A stretch of DNA of 64,000 nt from Epiperipatus broadwayi (GCA_028023455.1 JAQFVV010000072.1:3556501-3620500); one strand, 5' to 3'; shown: positions 1-13,217, numbered from the stretch's first letter. Numbers and translations are program-made. Notes: generated from the letters alone by a model not told the origin.

Positions 1-639
1 TGATGGGAGAAAATAAAATTACATTATTTTCATTAACTATTTTCTTTGTAACTATTTTCTTCAATATATTCTTGTTGCACTTCAATCACCTCATGAATTC
101 ACTAAGTTTTTGCATACATGTAATGGTTTTTTAAAAACTGCAACAAAATATATACTATTAATTAGAAAAATAATCTGAATATATCAGTATCAAACAGAGA
201 ATCCAATACAAATGAGGCAAATATGCCACTGATTGGTAATTTCTGAGTGCGGTCTTATTTTGTTTGAGATAAAAAAACCAAATGTTTCCCTTAGTTTATT
301 TATGTATTCATGATTATTTTTGCAAGTAATATTTATTTTTTGATGAGAATAAGATTTTTAGATTAATATTTTATTTGAAAAGTTTTTAAACAATACAAGT
401 CAAGAAGAAAATTTTAATAATGTCAAGCAAGAATGAAAAAACAATACCTATGTAATCCCCGAAGCCATTTTTTTCTGTTTATAATAATTATAAGTTGAAT
501 CTTAAATTTCAAACAGCATTTTAATGCTTTATGATGACTTAACAAGAATCTGTATGGGTTTTAGAAATAAAGTTAAAACAATTTTATTTTTTGCTCATTT
601 AATACTTCTATCATCTATTGTGAATAAACAAAAGCCATT
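1..639. other. AT-rich sequence, no gene seen
   Basis: I see only short stop-riddled frames, homopolymer A/T runs and no recognisable repeat in this stretch. Confidence 0.6.
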
Positions 640-1015
640 CTTCTGATTACAACTTTTTTTTCTATAGTTCCAAAATTGACATATTGTTTTTAGAAATTTT
701 TATTTATAAATTTATATTTCTAAGAAAAGGGTTAAAAATTGTACAAATATATTCCAAAAAAAGGTTTTTCTCTTTTTTAGTACAAAATCCCTTATGGCAG
801 ATTCAATTAAAATTCCAAACTTTTGATTGGTCAATTACAGAATCAGCAGTAAATATATATATATATATTCATTTTAATTTACTTTCTAAATGCAAATTAA
901 TAATTAATTTAATTATTAAAATAAATTAGTTTTTTAAAAAATAAATTTCTATTTATAATTGTTGAAAATATTTGTCATCCAATTATAAATTGCAGCCATA
1001 ATTTATTGTCAATAA
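640..1015 (+). repeat. Dispersed repeat, copy 1 (second copy inverted at 17.8-18.1 kb)
   Basis: Two landmarks recur in the same order on the opposite strand near 17.8-18.1 kb. The first is the stretch at 775-800, readable as QNPLWQIQLK here and QNPYWQIELK there. The second is a motif at 973-1000 containing TCATCCAATTATAAATTGCA. The translated similarity probably just reflects DNA homology, because the frames are short and neither has a coding context. The element class is unknown. Confidence 0.55.
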
Positions 1016-1040
1016 AAGTAAATATTTTCTACTAAAATCT

Positions 1041-2639
1041 GAATTATTCTTCTAAAGTAATTAATACTTCACAAATATTTTGAGAAAAAAATAATAAATG
1101 TGTAAAAAAAAGGTTCTAAAATATGTTTTCACTTTGAAAATCAAAAGAACTATCAAAATCATTGACAGGCAGATACTCTCTTATGGAGAAAACATAAAAC
1201 AACCAATCAGGGCCTTGGAAAACAGGATTTACATTATTGTTAAACCATTAAATTTAAATATTAATGATTTATTAGTTGTAAAAAAATTCTCAAGATGGCA
1301 TCATTATTCAGCACAGTTTTCTCGATAAAATAACTGTAAAATCAGCAAAAAAAAAAGCAATTTGAAAGCGAGTTAAGGCCACACACAAAAATAATAAAAG
1401 ATCCATACTATTATACTGTTAACAAAATAAAAAATTGAAAATTTAATTCAAATGGTTACTAGAGACCGTTAAAAAAAGACATTATTTAGAAAGAAAAAAG
1501 ATTAAATAAATTTATGATTTTTGCAGTTTTTCTGTTCTTTTAGTTATGTTAAAATTAATTTCAGCACTAAGTGTTAAAAATAGTTGTATTTTGTCCAAAA
1601 TATTCAAACTGACAGCCCACATATATGAAAATTAAATTATGCAATTTTAATAATGCAATTCAATCACAGAAGAATTAATATAGCTGGCACTTGAAAATTT
1701 ATTATTCCATATATATAATAATAAAACATGTGTATATTAATGTGTTAAACAGAAACATATTAACAGATGAGTGTGATTTTGATGCATGGCCAATAACTAT
1801 TAAAAAAATAAACTATTATTTAATAGCTAATGTTCTAGAGCTTATCTCAGTTGTACACTACTAAATCTTGAATTTATAATGTTATTAGAGTTAGCAATTA
1901 TAAACATGTTGAAATCATTATTACTTACAGAAAAACAAAATCCAACATGTCAAGTGCACCTGATTTTTAATTTAATATTATCTCATATTAAAATAAAAAG
2001 ACTGTACATATGAGAAACAAGAACCACTAATTAATTAAAAATATTCATATTCATATCCTACAGCATCATTAACTAAACAATTTGTGCAAATACACATATG
2101 AAACACAAATAAGCTAATCCTATTTAATAATAGTTCACAATTTTGAAGTTTCAATACAATAGATTGCATTATCATCATCATCAGTAGCCACAATCAAGTA
2201 TTGATTATTCTAATTCCACGAGAGACAAAATAAATAAATAAAAAGAAGTCATTATCATAATAATTTAATTAATTTACAGAAATATTAATTGCAATTAAAC
2301 AAAAAAAAATATATTACAATTTTCCTGACAACAACAATTGTATGCAGAATGCAATAAAATTCATATGGATAGATAATTAATAATGATAACAGGGTTAATA
2401 ACATCAAAATTTAAACTTATAATACTATATCATGGGTTTCTGTTAAAATCAAATTCTTCATATGACTTTTAAAACTAGAAATAGCTAATTGATGTGGTCA
2501 ATCTCAAATGACCTGCTACGACATTGAACAAATATTAGTTATAATACATTTTCTGACTTTAGTTGTATGATTTATAAAAATTAGGTACATTCAACTGGGC
2601 ATAGTGAGAAAGACATACCATACATTTTGAAATACAATC
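1041..2639. other. AT-rich intergenic or intronic sequence
   Basis: There is no supported gene. A short ATC microsatellite lies at about 2170-2182. Reading frames are short and lack family motifs or splice-flanked coding structure. Confidence 0.55.
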
Positions 2640-3057
2640 AGTGTATATTAATAATTTTTATTAGTCATTCATTAGATTCGAGATTAACCATTTAATGAAT
2701 AATATTTCTGTAGTGTAATTTTCACTATACCACTCTCGCCTAAGATATGGACTGATTTCTATTTACTTTTAATACCTTGCTGAGGCGTGTAATAATAAAT
2801 ATATGACCAAAGACATGTGAAAAAGATGTATGATCACCAAAATCCACATTCCACATGCATCAGTGGCCCAGATGACTTTCTCTTACACATATCTTTATCT
2901 TTGTTCAGTATATATGGATGGGGAATTACTACAGTTTAATTCATGTGTCAAACTTACTACCCTCACAACTTTGAGGCAAATCACTTGATGGAAGCATATT
3001 AATAATTTTTATTAGTCATTCATCAGATTAGAGATTATCCATTTAATGAATAATATC
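2640..3057 (+). repeat. P2 repeat, tandem partial dimer
   Basis: The P2 family is recognised by the ordered landmarks GTCATTCATTAGA, ATTTCTGTAGTGTAATTTTC, a GGTTTCTATCCACTTTT-like block (degenerate here), a TGCTGAACCAGCACTCATCAG-like core and a CTCACAACTTTGA end. In this copy the end of the unit (about 2995) runs straight back into the start block (2998-3056), so the unit is arranged head to tail, as at 42.7-43.4 kb. The core is degenerate here (CATGCATCAGTGGCCCAGAT). Copies differ by many substitutions and are old. Confidence 0.65.
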
Positions 3058-3099
3058 ACATGATCGTCATTCTGTATGCTTACACAAATTGTTTATCAA

Positions 3100-3768
3100 A
3101 GAGGCAAAACTCTCCATACAGTAGCGCCACACAGTGTAAGTCAGGGCAATCAATGGATGCAGAAAGGTTTGTGCATAAGCTCACTATCTAGGGTGCTTAC
3201 TCATCCAATATCTCCAGACTAGTTTCTAGCTTGTGGATTTCATCAGTAAGGATCCTTGGATTTAAGAGTACTGCATCTAGATCTTAGGATCTAATGCAAC
3301 CTTCTAGCAGCCACCTTTTACTTTTTTAGCTAACTATAACATGAAAACACAATAATGTTTTCAACCTAAGTTCATTAGCTTGTATAGATCTGAACTCAAT
3401 TCAGCATCCACCCTTTTTGGTATCTTTGGTTCTTTAATAATCATAGTCACCATAATCTTATTGGGCAAGATTGGTATTAAACCATCAAAAATCATACAAT
3501 CACCATTCTTTATGCTTACACAAGCTGTTTATCACAGAGGCAGAATTCTCCATACAGTAGCACCACTCAGTGCAAGCCAAAGTAATCAATTAATGCAGGA
3601 AGGTTGGTGCATAAAATCTCTATCTAGTACCTACTCATCCAAGTTTGGGGATATTGGATGAGCAGGCATTAGATAAAGATTCTATGCACAAACTTCCTGC
3701 ATTCATTAATTACTGTACTCTGGCTTGCACTGAATGGTGCTACTGTATGGGGAATTTTATCTTAATAA
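3100..3768. mobile_element. F5 element with inverted ends, copy 1
   Basis: The left end (3100-3178, GCAAAACTCTCCATACAGTAG and onward) is matched in inverse by the right end (3680-3765). A second, direct copy of the left block lies inside at about 3515-3620. The middle (3370-3480) is shared with the copy at 46.68-46.81 kb. That gives a non-coding element of roughly 670 bp with ends about 75-85 bp long. I could not find a convincing target duplication, so whether it is a foldback DNA element or a rearranged SINE cluster is open. The open frame across 3380-3661 is poorly supported as a gene. Confidence 0.6.
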
Positions 3769-4612
3769 GTAATATTTCTGTAGTGTAATTTTCACTCCAT
3801 CACTTTTATGCATAATTATTCTAGTTGGACAATAATTATTCTGGATAGATAATCTTTACAACATAAATGATTCAACTTCTCTCATTAAAACCATGCCCAA
3901 ATCCACAAGATATGATTTACATTAATGGACTTTATTGTATCAGGTTCATATTAAATGGACTTATAACCTTACGATTATGCTTTTATAATTTTAATGAGCA
4001 TCTTTAAATATAATATTTTGTAATGTTTTTATGGTATGTACACAGGACCCAAGTCTTTACTTTTATATAATAAATTGGGTAAAATAACAGTTCTATATAA
4101 AACTTTTATGTGTAATAGTCATAAGCAGTTTATTAAAATAAATGCTTATCTTTATTTTGTTAAAATTAGCAAATCCATGTTATATTTCAGTGTCTAATTC
4201 CACCTTTCTATTTAAAAAGATATCAAAACACATCTTAATCGTTATCATTTTATATTTTTAATAAACTGATATTCTGATTTTAAAAATAGGTTTGCAGTTT
4301 TAATTTTACACTAACAATAATACATCCTTATAAAATTTTGCACGATAACCAAAGCAAACATGTAAAACAGTTTGGTGTCTAAATCAAAAAATTTAATCAA
4401 GTGAATAGAAAATTTTTTCAAATATTTGTAATCGCTCTATAATCAATTCATTTAGTTATCTATTATTGGTCAATCAATAGACATGTAGCTAATTTTACCT
4501 GAAAACTATGCAGTAACTTTTCCCTATATGGTCCTACGTCTTTTTTCTTTAAAACAAATCATCAGAGTTGAGAAAAGGCCAACATAACATGAGATAGCGA
4601 AGTAGAAAATAG
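3769..4612. other. AT-rich spacer
   Basis: A short echo of the P2 start block (TAATATTTCTGTAGTGTAATTT) lies at 3770-3800. Otherwise nothing is recognised. Confidence 0.5.
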
Positions 4613-5077
4613 CAAATTATCATATTTTTCTTTACCATTGTCAAACTCACTCCACTCACAACTTTGATGCTATCCATTTCAGATAAATACAATAATGATT
4701 ATTACTAATCATTTTCTAAACTAGAGATTATCTCTAGCACAGATATAAATTTTAAACCTCAGTTAAAGATTAATATACCAGATTTTTTAACTTTAAACAT
4801 ACACACACATGGAGTTATTCACCTTTCTCTTTCCCATGTGTAATATCTTTATAGATATATTAAACAACCTCCATACTCCATGTATGTGTATGTTTAAAGT
4901 TAAAAAATCTGATATAGTAATCTTTAACTGAGGTTTAAAATTTATATCTGTGCTAGAGATAATCTCTGGTTTAGAAAATGAATAGTAATAATCATTATTG
5001 TATTTATCTAAGTTGGATGGTGTCAAAGTTGTGAATGAAGTGAGTTTGATTATAGTAAATAAAAATATAACAATTTA
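4613..5077. repeat. 465-bp palindrome related to the P2 family
   Basis: The left arm, from about 4613 to 4814, pairs with the right arm, from about 4876 to 5077, around a loop of about 61 bases. Innermost pairing is CTTTAAACATACACACACAT against ATGTATGTGTATGTTTAAAG. The outer arms contain CTCACAACTTTGATG and a TCATTTTCTAAACTAGAGATTATC block similar to the P2 end blocks. The sequence just after it (5224-5266) repeats the loop in opposite orientation, so the locus was rearranged more than once. Confidence 0.75.
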
Positions 5078-5107
5078 CCTATAGATAAATACTCTTCATA
5101 TAATATA

Positions 5108-5300
5108 TATATGGGAGATAGTAATCTGGACCAATTGATGAGTGAGTTCTGGTTCAGCACGAAATGCATCTTGGGAGTTATTTGTCTTTTATTGTGTCTT
5201 TATTTATATGAATTTAAAAAGAATGGAGAATATGGAGGTTGTTTAAATGGTATCTATAAAGATGTCCAAAGCTATAAAGTGGACCAAGATGTAAAATCAT
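5108..5300 (+). repeat. Partial repeat with conserved hairpin core
   Basis: It contains GGGAGATAGTAATCTGGACC, then a TGATGAGTG-TTCTGGTTCAGCACGAAAT core, followed by a piece of the neighbouring palindrome loop in opposite orientation. It is a decayed member of the same repeat group. The small open frame here is not supported as a gene. Confidence 0.55.
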
Positions 5301-8030
5301 CATTAATTTTTGTTATATCTCGTTATTTATACTACTTAAAAAAATTGAACTTTATAAAACTTAAATAAGCTTTTAAAATTAAATTATTATTATTATTAAC
5401 CAATTACAAGCACATTCTGCTGAATTCGCGGTATTTACATTAATTTTATGTTCACTCATGTATCTCTCCCATTAATATATTGGGCATCCTATTGATCTGT
5501 TGACAAAAAATTTTCGGGATAAGTTCATAACCTATTCACTAAATTCTTTTGGTTTTAATATTAGATTCCTAGTATTTTTAAAAGATTTTTCAGCTTCTGT
5601 CAACAAAATTTTTCACACAGCCAGCGCCATTCTATTCACCCCTTTTAATTAAACTATATTACCAAACATACATACATATTATAAAAGTACGATAATTACG
5701 GTAAGGTTTAAATTTTTTTTTTTTCCAGCTCTATTTTATTAAACTCACTTTGTTCATAGATAAAAGCTTAAGGTTATTTAATTTCCAACTTTGCAAAACT
5801 CAAAATTTAATTTAGTTGTACAGAAGCATTGTTTTAAATAAAAATGTCTTTATTTTCCTACACCGAAACTGAACTTAATCAATGCTGGCTTTATGTGAGT
5901 CTAATAAGTAACAGGAGTAAACAGTCCCCACTGTGTAATTAAAACCCGCAAAGAAATCTGATGTAAGAACAAATTCTAATAAATAGAAACCTTATAATTT
6001 AAAAGCTATATATCAAATGACGTAAAGCTGCTGATGAGAAGCCGTAGGAACAACATTTATGGAGACTAATAATGTTTTTGGAGAAAACTGTCTCTGAACA
6101 AATTAAATAAAAATAAAACACTTCCTCTCTATAAAGTACAATATCACACACACACACACATATATATATAGCGATAAAAGTCAGTCTGATATATATATAT
6201 AATTCAGAAGCATGGTGAATTAGCTTGGGTTAAGTGCTTGTTCCAAATACGATGCTTTCATCGTCATTAAAATTTTCAATCAGAATGATGATCATTCCAT
6301 GTTTAACTCTGATTTTCTGATCCAAAACTTATCTATAATACTCCAACAAACTTTGGTAGGTCCATTTTTTAAGGTTTTGGTATCCATTTTAAGATACCCC
6401 CTATCCATCTATTATCATCTTTTCTAGCAATATGTCAAAGTCCAGCTTGACTTCAACATTTTATTTCTTTTCACTGATCCAAATGTGATTTGTTGTTTAC
6501 TCACCACACATTTTGACTTTTAATGAGTAACGTTTTAAAATAGACATTTGGCATTCTAAAGTGGATAAATATTGTCTCCATCCATAGTGAAATGTTTGGA
6601 ATTTCCATTACAAGGTACATTATGATTAAAAGAATTTCAAATATATTTAAGATTTGAAACTTACTGTATTATCATGGTATTTATATATAAACCCAGGTTA
6701 TCATCTTTGATCAGAAAATTCAGATGTTTAAATAAATGACTATGTCATCTGATGAATGATCTTTCCCCCACCCCATGATATATATATATAATAATGATAT
6801 ATTTTATGGTGGCTGGACATTGGCAGTGCCAAAATTATGTAATGATAAGGATTGGGTTTATCGACCCTGGCAATGGGGAAATGCAAAGTTATGTAATGCA
6901 TGAATTTATTAAAAACACTATTATCCATCCCAACTTGCAGCCATTTCTAATTTATGAGCGTCATGAAAAATCAAAATATTTACCCAGTCCATACTTGTAG
7001 TATATCACATCAGATCTAAATTAGGATATTAGAACAATTAATCATGAGATAAATATTGATTGTGATATTAATAATAATAAGAGTATATGATAACTATATT
7101 ATTTAACCCAGCATAATATTCACCGATGCATTAGACTCAAAATAAAATAAGACCAAACACTGGCATGGAAATTGATATCAACAATGTAAATTTTTATTCC
7201 AAAACATTCATAAGCAAAATATAAATTAATGATTAACCAAATAAGCAATAATAAATAAATAAATACCTGATATGCTTAACATTATATCATCCTCATTTTA
7301 CTCATCTTGAAATTTGTTATCTATAGTTATTCTTCAAAAATAAATAGATAAATGAATATATTGAAAACTATTTACAGGTGTGGTAAATAAATATATGGTC
7401 CTAATACTAAAATCCATACATGCATATGAACAAACAAAATATCTGCAAAATAATTTTTGACCACACAAACAAATTACTGGCATTATGTGTGTTTTCTTAT
7501 CATCTATAACCAATATTAGTTTGTTAAAATATTTCCACGATGAACGTGAGCAGAGATTTTACATATTTATTTCAAACAAATATCGTACTTCTTATAAACT
7601 ACACCAGATGAATATATCTTCCAAATATTTCATAAAACATTTGGTCTTTCATGCTATCCAATTTTATTATTTTTAAAATGGCAAGTATCTTTATATCACC
7701 AAGAACATATAATGCTTCTTATTTTGTTTTTACATCAAATATTTTCTTTATTCTTTATATTCTACTTGACATATAAAATATTGTTATATTCATCAGCAAT
7801 ATTATGACCATCATATAAGTATGAAATATTTGTTCCAAACTTCTCAACAATAATACATTTGCTTAATATATGTATAAAATATGAGGTCTTGTTTCTCCGA
7901 TACAAATTTATACTTAAATGTTAAGGCCATAGCAAGCAATATCTCTTTACCAATGTATATAAAACTAAGTCAAAATATCTGTTCAGTTTCATAAAATAAA
8001 GTCTATTATATATATTTCAAAATTGACTTT
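5301..8030. other. AT-rich sequence, microsatellites only
   Basis: Simple repeats include an ATT tract near 5382-5396, a (CA)n(TA)n tract near 6147-6170 and TA runs near 6190 and 6780. No coding, RNA or mobile-element signal is convincing. Confidence 0.55.
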
Positions 8031-8168
8031 TTATATGTGTATATATATATATATTTCTCATGTGTCGTAGCAGCATCCGGGAAGCAAACCCGCTAACCCG
8101 GGACAACTGCTTGTAAAGCCGCTGTCGCTGACCTCTCCACCACCAATGCTTGACTTATATGTGTATAT
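8031..8168 (-). mobile_element. tRNA-derived SINE (family S2), with 14-bp TSD
   Basis: The direct repeats TTATATGTGTATAT at 8031-8044 and 8155-8168 flank a tRNA-like segment (8045-8154). Read on the minus strand, it has an A-box-like GGAGAGGTCAGCG and a B-box-like GGGTTTGCTTCCCGGA, and ends with ATGCTGCTACGACACATGAG. That tail matches the copy at 38.65 kb (GATGCTATGACATATGGG). Pol III boxes plus a TSD fit LINE-driven SINE insertion. The TSD lies next to TA repeats, so its exact edge is uncertain. It is GC-rich compared with its flanks. Confidence 0.75.
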
Positions 8169-9351
8169 TTTTACTTAAAAACCTAAATAATATAAAAGCA
8201 TAAAATCGCCTAAAGTGTATGATCATTATTAATTATATTTTAAAAATTTACAGATATTCAAATGGCTGTGTATATAAAATCAAGGAAATCAGTTTTCCAT
8301 CAATAAATTTTTTTTAATGTAATTCTTTGAAATGAATATTCTTCAAAACCTAATAGTTATTAAACAAAATACATGATAAGCAATTTTTCAAAGGCTTTAA
8401 TCTTCTCTTCAATAATACCTTAAAATGAACAAAGAAGGCAATAATAAAATAATAATACTATCTGGGTCACATTATTCTTTTACAAAGTGTACTATTAAAA
8501 TTGTTTAGTCCATTTTACCCAATATGATGCCTTCTTTTTTTGGGGGAGATGGGGCTCAAATTTATCGGATAGTGAAGCTCATGTTTTTCACGCAATGCTT
8601 CCATAAAAATATAATTCTTAAATGAATTATAAGACAAGAGAGAGGCAAAACCTAAGCCAATCCATTATTTCATCCATAACTTCAGATCTTTAAAACCAGC
8701 TCTCACCCCTTTCTTCCTTTTGCTTAGATTAGCACTTCACTTTGTTCATAAGTTCAAACAAATAAATAAATAAACAAACTAATATGTTCTTATTGTCTTT
8801 TTTTTAAGTTCTGTAGACAAACTTTTCTATTACTGTTTCATCCCAGAGTCTAATTCTCCCTGCATTTCTTTCCTACTTTTCTAACATATCATACTATTAA
8901 ATTCAAGATTTTTTTTCTATATTCCTATGTTCCAACACAGCATTCTTTAAATAAAATTAATTATTGTAAATAATATACATTAATATTTTCCTCTTAAAAT
9001 AATAATTAATTAGAATGGTTTGTCACTTTTATTTATGACCAAGACTAATCTCTAATACTACTAGTATACTTTTTTGTAATAAAACAAATAAATATGTTGC
9101 TGTCTGTGTGCACTTGTTTACATTTATTCTACATGCACATATACAACCCCACTCTTCTCATAACCATTTATCTATTCCTAAACAAGATATAAATTAAATT
9201 TTGTTTTTCTATCTTAACTATTTTTTTTACATGTAATTATTCCAGAGGAAAAAATTAACTCAATAGTATAACTTGTATTTTTTAAAATTATATTAGTAAT
9301 TTCTCACATAAATAAATTGTCAACTTAAACTAACTGCTGCAATATATAAAT
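8169..9351. other. AT-rich sequence, no gene seen
   Basis: Only short frames and A/T runs are visible. Confidence 0.55.
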
Positions 9352-9498
9352 AAATATATAAAAGCAGTCAACACTTAAACAGTACTAATATCATTAACTA
9401 TTTGTTGTCAAGGTAACCTCAATAAAGGTTGCCTTGACAACAGATTGAGATTGTTGATTGATAATGATATTGTTTAAGTGCTGACTGCTTTCATGTAT
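9352..9498. repeat. Foldback repeat with 6-base loop
   Basis: The left arm (about 9357-9419, with AAAGCAGTCAACACTTAAAC and TTGTTGTCAAGGTAACCT) pairs with the right arm (9426-9492, with AGGTTGCCTTGACAACAG and GTTTAAGTGCTGACTGCTTT). The loop is only about six bases. A perfect-looking stem with such a short loop resembles a foldback MITE or a recent inverted duplication. No coding capacity. Confidence 0.75.
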
Positions 9499-9738
9499 TT
9501 GCAACCAATACCTATTTAATCTTGAGCATTATTAGGTTTTAATAGATATATAATGAAAGAAATATTATACAGTATAATTCAAAATTATTATACTTGCCCC
9601 AATATAATTTTTAAAATATAAATTATATTTCACTAGGCATTCTAATAAAGACAGAAATGATTACTTCCTATTGTGGAATGTTTATAATTTACATTAAAAC
9701 ATGTGATACCATGTATGTGAATATTTGATTATTTAATA

Positions 9739-10672
9739 CACCTGGGTCTCATTTTATGTGATAGATAGGTTCCTCAGAAAACATGCGCAAATGAAATCAT
9801 GCAAAAATAGACGTAACTTACCTTGAAAAGGGGGGGGGATATGGATTGTGATTTTTCAAAAATCGTGTAAAAGCAAAGCACCAATGTAAAATTACTTTAA
9901 AATTCGTGCAAAAAACAATAAGGAAATAAAATATGACTAATAAAAAATTTCAAATTTGAAAAAAATTGATACAAGACAAACTTTTTTTAACTATAATATT
10001 TAATTTTATTCAAAATAATATATTTTTATGCATAATTTACAGTACAGTAATTTACATTTTTTTATACATGTTTTAATTATTATCGCTATTTGCCGATAAA
10101 CAGGTTCATTTGCAAACTGGTAAAAAATCAGATTTTAATTTTTAATTGTCAAATTTAATTGTGCCCACTGCTATTATTCATCTTTTAAAAATAAACTTGC
10201 GGAAAAAAATCAGATTTTAATTTTTAATTGTCAAATTTAATTGTGCCCACTGCTATTACTCATCTTTTAAAAATAATCTTGCGGACACTAAATGATTAAT
10301 AATTGATTATGTTCTTTTTAAAAAAGCAAAAACAGAATGTGATTTAAAATGCAAAATTAACATGCACAATGTTTGAACAAATTTACATTGTAATCTTGTA
10401 AAATTTAATGTGTGTATACATAAAATGTGGAAATCATGATTTTAATTTCATTATTGCATAAAATCTTACTATTATAAAGCACTGAAAATATTGAAATTAC
10501 TAAGATGAAAGTCAAATTCCAATAATGTGCTATTACTTTCAATATGACGTAAGTGTGTGCAATTTATTATTTAAAGTAATAGCGCATTATCGGAGTTCGA
10601 CTTCCGGAGAAACATGAATCGCGTAACTTCAAAATCGCATTAAATAAATCCGCGTAAAAAGAGACCCAGGTG
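9739..10672 (+). mobile_element. TIR transposon-derived MITE (Tigger/pogo-like), copy A
   Basis: It starts CACCTGGGTCTC and ends GAGACCCAGGTG, with TA on each side (9737-9738 and 10673-10674). Subterminal GCGTAAAA-type motifs recur. The copies at 51.2 and 61.5 kb align along their full length, so this is one family. The element is about 0.93 kb with no transposase frame. TA duplication and a TCTCGTTTTACGCG terminus suggest Tc1/mariner-superfamily mobilisation, perhaps pogo/Tigger type; that class call is inference. It carries an internal 82-bp tandem duplication at 10122-10285. Confidence 0.85.
10122..10285 (+). repeat. 82-bp tandem duplication inside MITE copy A
   Basis: The unit starting AAAAAATCAGATTTTAATTT is present twice with period 82. 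In copies B and C the corresponding block occurs once, so the duplication arose in this copy. Confidence 0.8.
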
Positions 10673-10674
10673 TA

Positions 10675-11675
10675 TATTCAAGTTCTAAAACCAAATAATA
10701 AGCAATAATTGTATTTATATAGAAAACTTAAAATTATCTAATGAAAAGATTTAAGAGTTTAAACCTCTGGATCAATTGATGACTAGAGTTTTCCCACAAA
10801 TTATGTTTATAAATAAATAAAAAAAATGATTCACACACTATTATATATCCTCTTCTTTACAAAACATGATTTATTACATGAACTATTATTCCATAATATA
10901 AAATATTCCAATAATGTTTCAACTATATCCTATTATAGTCTTTTTTAAGGCAACTAAACTATATATAAAAATAACATACATAAAAATACAAATATTCCAT
11001 TTATCCAACAAATTAAAAAATATAATAATAATTTTTTATTTTATGCTGTATATATATATATATATTGAAAGGCATCACTATGATATACTTTTTACCAGTT
11101 GTAGAGTTTCAAGATTATGCAGTGTAATTCAGGAATGTTGAGAGTCAATATGATTAATTAATCCTTAATCACAACACAATTCTTAATTAGTACATCAATA
11201 TATATATATATTAACATACTTATTTAATATTTGCTCCTATAGTTTCTGTGATTCAAAAAATATTTCTCATAAAAATCTTGGATACACAGTAAGAAGCCCC
11301 ATTTTCTAACTGTAAAAAGTTAAGTGAAATAAAATAATTAGAATGCAACTCTATTATTTATAGTTACAATGCTTGAAGTGGGTCGTTTGGCTGTTATTTG
11401 TAATTATCTATCTAATATATATATATGGTAATAAAGATTTTAATGATTCTAAGATGAAAATACTAAATTTTTTTGGATAGTATTAGCATTATTTTTCTGC
11501 GTAGAGAAATTATTCCATGTAGCATACAAAGAATTTATATAATGTTTTTTTAAAAAATTTCAACAAATTCTTCATCCATGGAAAAGAAAATTCCTTTGCT
11601 GCATTAGTTGTCAATGTTTTGATGAAACTTTGTCAATGCTGAGGCTGTAAGCATGGGCGATTTAAAGTCTGTTCA
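10675..11675. other. AT-rich sequence with TA microsatellites
   Basis: (TA)n tracts lie near 11050, 11200 and 11410. Nothing else is recognised. Confidence 0.5.
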
Positions 11676-12080
11676 TTCATATGTATAATTGATGGCTATC
11701 TAGCCAGAATAAAAAATGGATTAACAAAAAATTGTGTATTTTCTTTTGTTTTACAATTGTTTGATTTATTAAAAATGATTTTAGAAGGGGAAGACATAAA
11801 ATGATGGGCTTTTATAAGAGTGGAATATGCAGTGTTTCAACACATTTGTTTAAATTGTTTGGTCTTTTTAAAATTTCAGTCGAACTTTTAGAAGAATCTA
11901 ATGAAATTTTAAGAAGACCAAACAGTTTAAACAAATGTCACAAAATACTTTATGTCTTTATTCTCCTTTGAAAATTGCTTTTAATAAATCAGCCAACTGG
12001 AAAACAAAAAGAAATACAGAAAATTTTTACTAATCCATCTCTTATTCTGATTGGACAACCATCATCTATACATATAAAGG
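11676..12080. repeat. Palindrome of about 405 bp
   Basis: The strongest pairing is ACATTTGTTTAAATTGTTTGG (left, from 11842) with CCAAACAGTTTAAACAAATGT (right, to 11938). Weaker pairing extends outward through TGATTTATTAAAA/TTTTAATAAATCA to ATATGTATA on each side near 11680 and 12075. The central loop is about 22 bases. Just downstream, 12176-12234 can be read as MKEFPVAIDEDLIEEFKEL then a stop. That looks protein-like and could be the end of an unidentified transposase relic. Confidence 0.6.
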
Positions 12081-12234
12081 TATGATCTTTAATTCACGTG
12101 CACCACTTGAGATACAACAGTTCTCCATGACAGTCTTAGCCTTAACAGCAATCAAAAAATTGGCAACTTAATTCAATGAAGGAATTTCCTGTTGCAATAG
12201 ATGAAGACCTTATTGAAGAATTCAAAGAACTTTA

Positions 12235-13217
12235 AACATAGTTCTTTGTGTGCTACACAGAAATAATTTTTTTAAGCAAAAAAACTAATAAATGGAACAA
12301 CCTCAAAAAAGTTTTTATTTTCACAAATATGATATGTTTGTAGTAATAGTCATATAAATCGGATATTATTTTCATTAAAATTAAGCATATTAAAAAAAAA
12401 ATCATAATAAAGTTATAAACTAGTTACTGCAAGAATATTCAAATCCTTTTATTATCCCCCCCTCCCCCAACTATTTTTGAGTAATTCTAAAGCATAATGA
12501 TACAAATTTCTAAAGTTTCATGAAAAGGAATGTTTTCAGAATGAAAGCTCAAACAATAAAATCATTGCAATACAAAAGCTCGCACACAAAAAAAAAATTG
12601 GTAGGTGACTTTAAAAATATGCAGTCATTTCTTATCAAGATGAGAGTAGTCTTAAGTTATAATTTAATGTACAATATTAATACATATACTTTATATAGTT
12701 TATCATCTATAGTGACTATACTATTTGTGAATTTAAACCTTTAATATATTTTAAGTAAACCTATCATTGATACTAAAAGCAATCTTAATATATCTCAGTG
12801 ACAGTAATTCATTTCAATCTATTAATGATAAAACTTTAACAAGAAAGATTTAAAGTAATTTTAATGGCTATTAATGCTGTTTTACTTTTAATGTACCTAG
12901 ATGTTACTAGCTACTCATGATCCCAAAAAAAAAACATACAATATGATGCACTCATTCTATACATAGAACTACAATTCTGCATTTGTGCAACAATCATAAA
13001 AACAAAGAAAAAATTTACGTATAATTTGTTTAATATTTATTTTTGTAAAATATTTAAACATTTGTTTTTTAATAAGTATATTACATTTACTGGAATATAT
13101 TACATTTTTAGCAAAAATTTGTCAACTGAAAATTTTCTAACTTCAAATTGAAAATATCCTAAATAACTTTTTTATTATATTTTGTTTTTGCAAATAAAAC
13201 TTACATTTTAATATATC
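12235..13217. other. AT-rich sequence, no gene seen
   Basis: A C-rich run lies near 12459-12470. Reading frames are short and unsupported. Confidence 0.5.

Noticed and set aside
3380-3661. 93-codon frame with a hydrophobic stretch (GSLIIIVTIILLG) as a membrane protein
   Set aside because: A related but broken sequence lies in the F5 copy near 46.75 kb, so it is repeat DNA; no start context or conservation argues for coding.
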